The notes beneath the pieces are model-generated. The model had not been told where the DNA came from. It made no database searches and worked only from the letters and a program-made list of their open reading frames with translations. From Prorocentrum cordatum (Eukaryota; Sar; Dinophyceae; Prorocentrales; Prorocentraceae): DNA of 64,000 nt. A program made the translations under genes and the position numbers. Each line of letters starts with the position of its first letter. The stretch's first letter is position 1. The stretch spans positions 132,501-196,500 of the forward strand of contig CAUYUJ010004592.1 in the NCBI GenBank assembly GCA_963575745.1, given 5' to 3'. Positions 61,331 to 64,000 of the stretch are shown here, piece by piece.

Positions 61331-63520
61331 AGGGCCAGGGCCATCCGAAAATGACCCGTGTCGACGCACGCTTCAGGGAGGTACGCAGAGAACGTGTCAC
61401 ACGGGGAGCGGGTCTGAGGGTTGCCGGCCCCCGAGGATGGAACAAGCGGACGTGGCGTCGGAGTCTCGTCGCCCCTCCTTCAAGGAGGGAAAGGGGGTGA
61501 CGGTGAGGACGGGCACGGGGAGCGGAGGGAGGAGGGAGCTTTTTTTGCCCGCGAGGGGTATAACGTTTAACGTGAACGTTTAGCCTGCAGCCTCCTCCCT
61601 GGCTGCTGTCCAGACGAAAGGAGCTGGAGGAAGGCTTAGAGGATGGAGGAACTCGGGAGATGGAGAGAGGAGGGACCTGGGCGAAAAAGCATGCTTCAAG
61701 AACACGAGACTCTCCGTCGGCCAAAGCAAACAGAACATCGAAGGGTCCCCCCACCACCCCAGGATGCACAAGAACATCCAACAAACACGGAGACCACTAG
61801 AGCACCCTCCACGAACCGACCTCAATCTAAGACCTTGGTCCGACTGTAAGGGGAAGGACCCTGGAGCAGAAGGAAGACGGATTCGGAGACTGCTGGCCTC
61901 TTGAAACGGTGCCACAAAATGCTGCACTTCGGACGCTCGGCCTTCTCACCATCCGCCGTGTTGGCACCACAAGGCCACCTCACCTCATCCTTGAGGGTGC
62001 TCTGGAGCTCCTGGTGCGCGGAGGGTATCCGGTATCAGTCATGGCTGCGGTCGTGCAGGTGGGCTACCATGAAAAGAGACGTGGTTGTATGCAGCTGAAA
62101 CGCTCCGAAAGGGCGAGCGAAATCAAGCAATGCATTTCAAGTGAATGGTTTTAAATATCATTGCCCGCTCGAACTTCAGAACAACATCCTGACACAATGC
62201 ACAAGAAGATCTGGGGCTCTTTCGTTTTTTTTCCGATCGGCATCTGCACTGGGAAGTTGGCGCCATGACTCCTGGTGCACAGGTGGTATCAGGCGCAAGC
62301 TCGTACGACAGCCCACAAGAATCAGCTGGCCTGTGGCAGTCGGCGGCGGTGTCTCCAAACACCTTTGCGGCGCGCAACCGTGCTTAGAGCGCCTTCGGGG
62401 AGGAGGCGCTGTCAAGATCAGCCCCCCGTCGAAGAGAACGGCCGTCCATGTTGTGCTGGCGGAGGTGCATGTGACGTGGGTGCGGGGAAGATGTATATTA
62501 CATCTTCGAGTTCAAGACTCTCTTCCGCAAGTCCCCGAAGCGCAACCCCTAGAGGCTGCATTGGTATCCGGATCCACTGCGCCTCCAACTTTTGGCGCTC
62601 CTTTCCAGAAAGTCCAAGCCGAAGTAGATATGGATACTAATACTGCCCGCAATTAGGCCCAATGCTGATGAACAGCGTGGGGACTCTGAGCCTAAATTGG
62701 GCAACGTCAAGCTCAAGCGGACGTGCCAACTGAGACCCACAATGGGTAGAACGTGGCAACGCTCAGAAATGCGCCGTGGTGTCGTCGCGATTGTTATAGC
62801 CTAAGCTGGACAAATCTTGTTAGGTTTGGGGGCGCCGAAAAGGAACTCATAGCCCGTTCACTTTCTGTGCCCAACGCCTGGGGCCCGAATTAGAGGAATC
62901 CTGTCGGGAACGCCAGAAGATACGTTATTAGGAGAGCCGTGACGGAGTTCTGAATGGGCCGTACCCGAAAGAACATGGTCAGTTCAGCTTGGAGAGGGAA
63001 AGCGAGCGGACAGCACAGCGACGTAGCGTCTCCATCAAACACGAACGCCTGGCATCCATGTCAACGCCTGCGTTGTAGGGCAATTTGATGGCGCTTCGAG
63101 TCATGAACATGTGGAGTGGTCACAATCCTCCCTTCTGCTTTTCTTCACACTCCTCGATCCTTCCCATCGCAGGGTAAACGGAAAATCTCTGCATCGGGTT
63201 CCAAATGGCGCTGTGGACATGCATGGATCTTGCCGCCCCAAATTGGTTCGACGCCTCGCGCCGCACAGGGCAGAGCTCGCGCGCCACTCTGCGCCGCCCG
63301 CCGCCCAGCGCGAGCACCTCCCCGCCGAAAGGCCGCAGATGAACCTCGATCAGCCGATCCCCATCCCCGCTGCTGTGGCCTGGGCCGATCCCTGTCCGCA
63401 CAGGCCGATCCATCCCCCCCCCAGGCTGGGAGACAGGAGGTCCCCCCCCTTCCAGTCTCGAGGGGCGTGCCCCCGGCTGGGGTGGTGGGGTGGTGGGGAT
63501 CGGGATGTGGATAGGGCGAC
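61331..63520. other. Unassigned 2.2 kb
   Basis: Mostly unique-looking sequence. CTCCTGGTGC(G/A)C(G/A) followed by a GGTAT(C)... segment occurs at 62,010 and 62,270, a possible old duplication. Open frames (for example plus 62,141-62,656) have no recognised family or clear splice sites. Confidence 0.35.
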
Positions 63521-63524
63521 CACC

Positions 63525-63695
63525 CATCGGTCGGAAGAAGTAGGCAGACACATGAAGTAGGAAGGCGTTGAAAGTAGAATTGGGTGTCAACCCGCCCCTC
63601 AAAGAGGACGGCAAAGGCGAAGCCACTCGATCAGTGAAGGGCGCTTAACGTAGATCCGAATGTGGGCGTCCAACAATACCTACTTTCAACGACCG
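63525..63695. repeat. Dispersed repeat DR6, copy 2
   Basis: AAGTAGGCAGACACATGAAG, GCGTTGAAAG, AGGACGGCAAAGGCGAAGCC, ACTCGATCA and CTACTTTCAACGA match 51,640-51,835. Confidence 0.75.
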
Positions 63696-63714
63696 ATGGG
63701 TACAATACGCTGAC

Positions 63715-63838
63715 CCAGGGCAACGGCGGGCGAGTGGATCCCCTCGTCGGTGACGATGGCCACCTTGCCGTGCCAGGGGGAGTCCTCGCATGCCTTGAGG
63801 CCCGCCTCGTCCTTCGCCTTCGCCTTCTCCTTCTTGTT
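63715..63838 (-). CDS. Candidate internal exon
   Basis: An AG at 63,839-63,840 opens the frame NKKEKAKAKDEAGLKACEDS then PWHGKVAIVTDEGIHSPAVA; a G/GTCAGC donor closes it at 63,714. It starts with a Lys/Glu/Ala helix and continues into a beta-rich stretch. High GC at third positions supports coding. The upstream sequence has an in-frame stop at the acceptor, as expected for an exon. No family recognised. It lies 20 bp from DR6. Confidence 0.45.
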
Positions 63839-63984
63839 CTATTCCGCCTTGGCCGACGACGGGGCTCTGAGCTGGCCGCGCGTGCGGCGGCCCTCGCTGC
63901 CTCCTGGCAGCGCCCGCGCCACCCCCCCGTCTCGCGCGCGCCGAGCGCGCGCGGCCCTCGCCGCCTGGGCGGCGTCCGCGCCCC

Positions 63985-64000
63985 TGGAGCAGGGACCGGC
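63985..64000. repeat. Start of a DR3 copy at the right edge
   Basis: GAGCAGGGACCGGC at the very end equals the first bases of DR3 at 9,627. The copy continues outside the window. Confidence 0.6.

Noticed and set aside
1-64000. tRNA, rRNA, telomere repeats or bacterial-style operons
   Set aside because: Looked for and not seen; no cloverleaf, conserved rRNA core, TTTAGGG-type run or clustered ribosome binding sites were evident by eye.

Overview
This window is nuclear DNA of a eukaryote with a very repetitive, GC-rich genome. The best fit is a core dinoflagellate (inference). Reasons: the reverse transcriptase/RNase H proteins and the PIF1-like helicase at 52.5-58.8 kb and 29.2-30.5 kb look like the dinoflagellate versions of those families; coding DNA occurs as short isolated exons with pyrimidine-rich AG acceptors; kilobase-scale microsatellites fill the rest. 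Nothing looks bacterial: no operons, no tRNA or rRNA genes, no CRISPR array.

Most of the window is repeats. Names used below are mine. FB1 is a 120-250 bp fold-back element with a GC-rich core (about 4.7, 10.8, 11.2, 11.8, 38.1, 43.8, 61.2 kb). TIR2 is a roughly 110-170 bp element with long terminal inverted repeats (4.3, 11.9, 18.8, 42.8, 60.4 kb plus halves). DR3 to DR10 are dispersed repeats with two or more copies here. SAT77 is a 75-85 bp satellite held inside a larger repeat unit (13.7-15.6, 15.8-16.8 and 33.8-36.4 kb). Two 1.64 kb inserts bounded by inverted repeats (34.4-36.0 and 39.6-41.3 kb) interrupt older tandem arrays. Polypurine (GGA)n arrays up to 770 bp recur, and one carries a 100-N assembly gap at 9,962-10,061.

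Coding material is sparse, and every candidate I trust is on the minus strand. The best models are a four-exon segment at 10,723-11,496, two exons of a PDZ-like domain at 43,640-43,965, single exons near 7.5, 13.5, 33.2, 36.5, 37.5, 48.2 and 63.8 kb, a PIF1-like helicase 3' part with one frameshift at 29.2-30.5 kb, and two non-LTR type retroelements in tandem at 52.5-58.8 kb.

The most notable observation is that three FB1 copies coincide with introns. Removing 10,810-10,966, 11,210-11,460 and 43,810-43,929 with GT-AG boundaries keeps the reading frame. At 43.8 kb this also joins the PDZ carboxylate-binding loop. FB1 therefore behaves like an introner: a mobile element that supplies spliceable introns.
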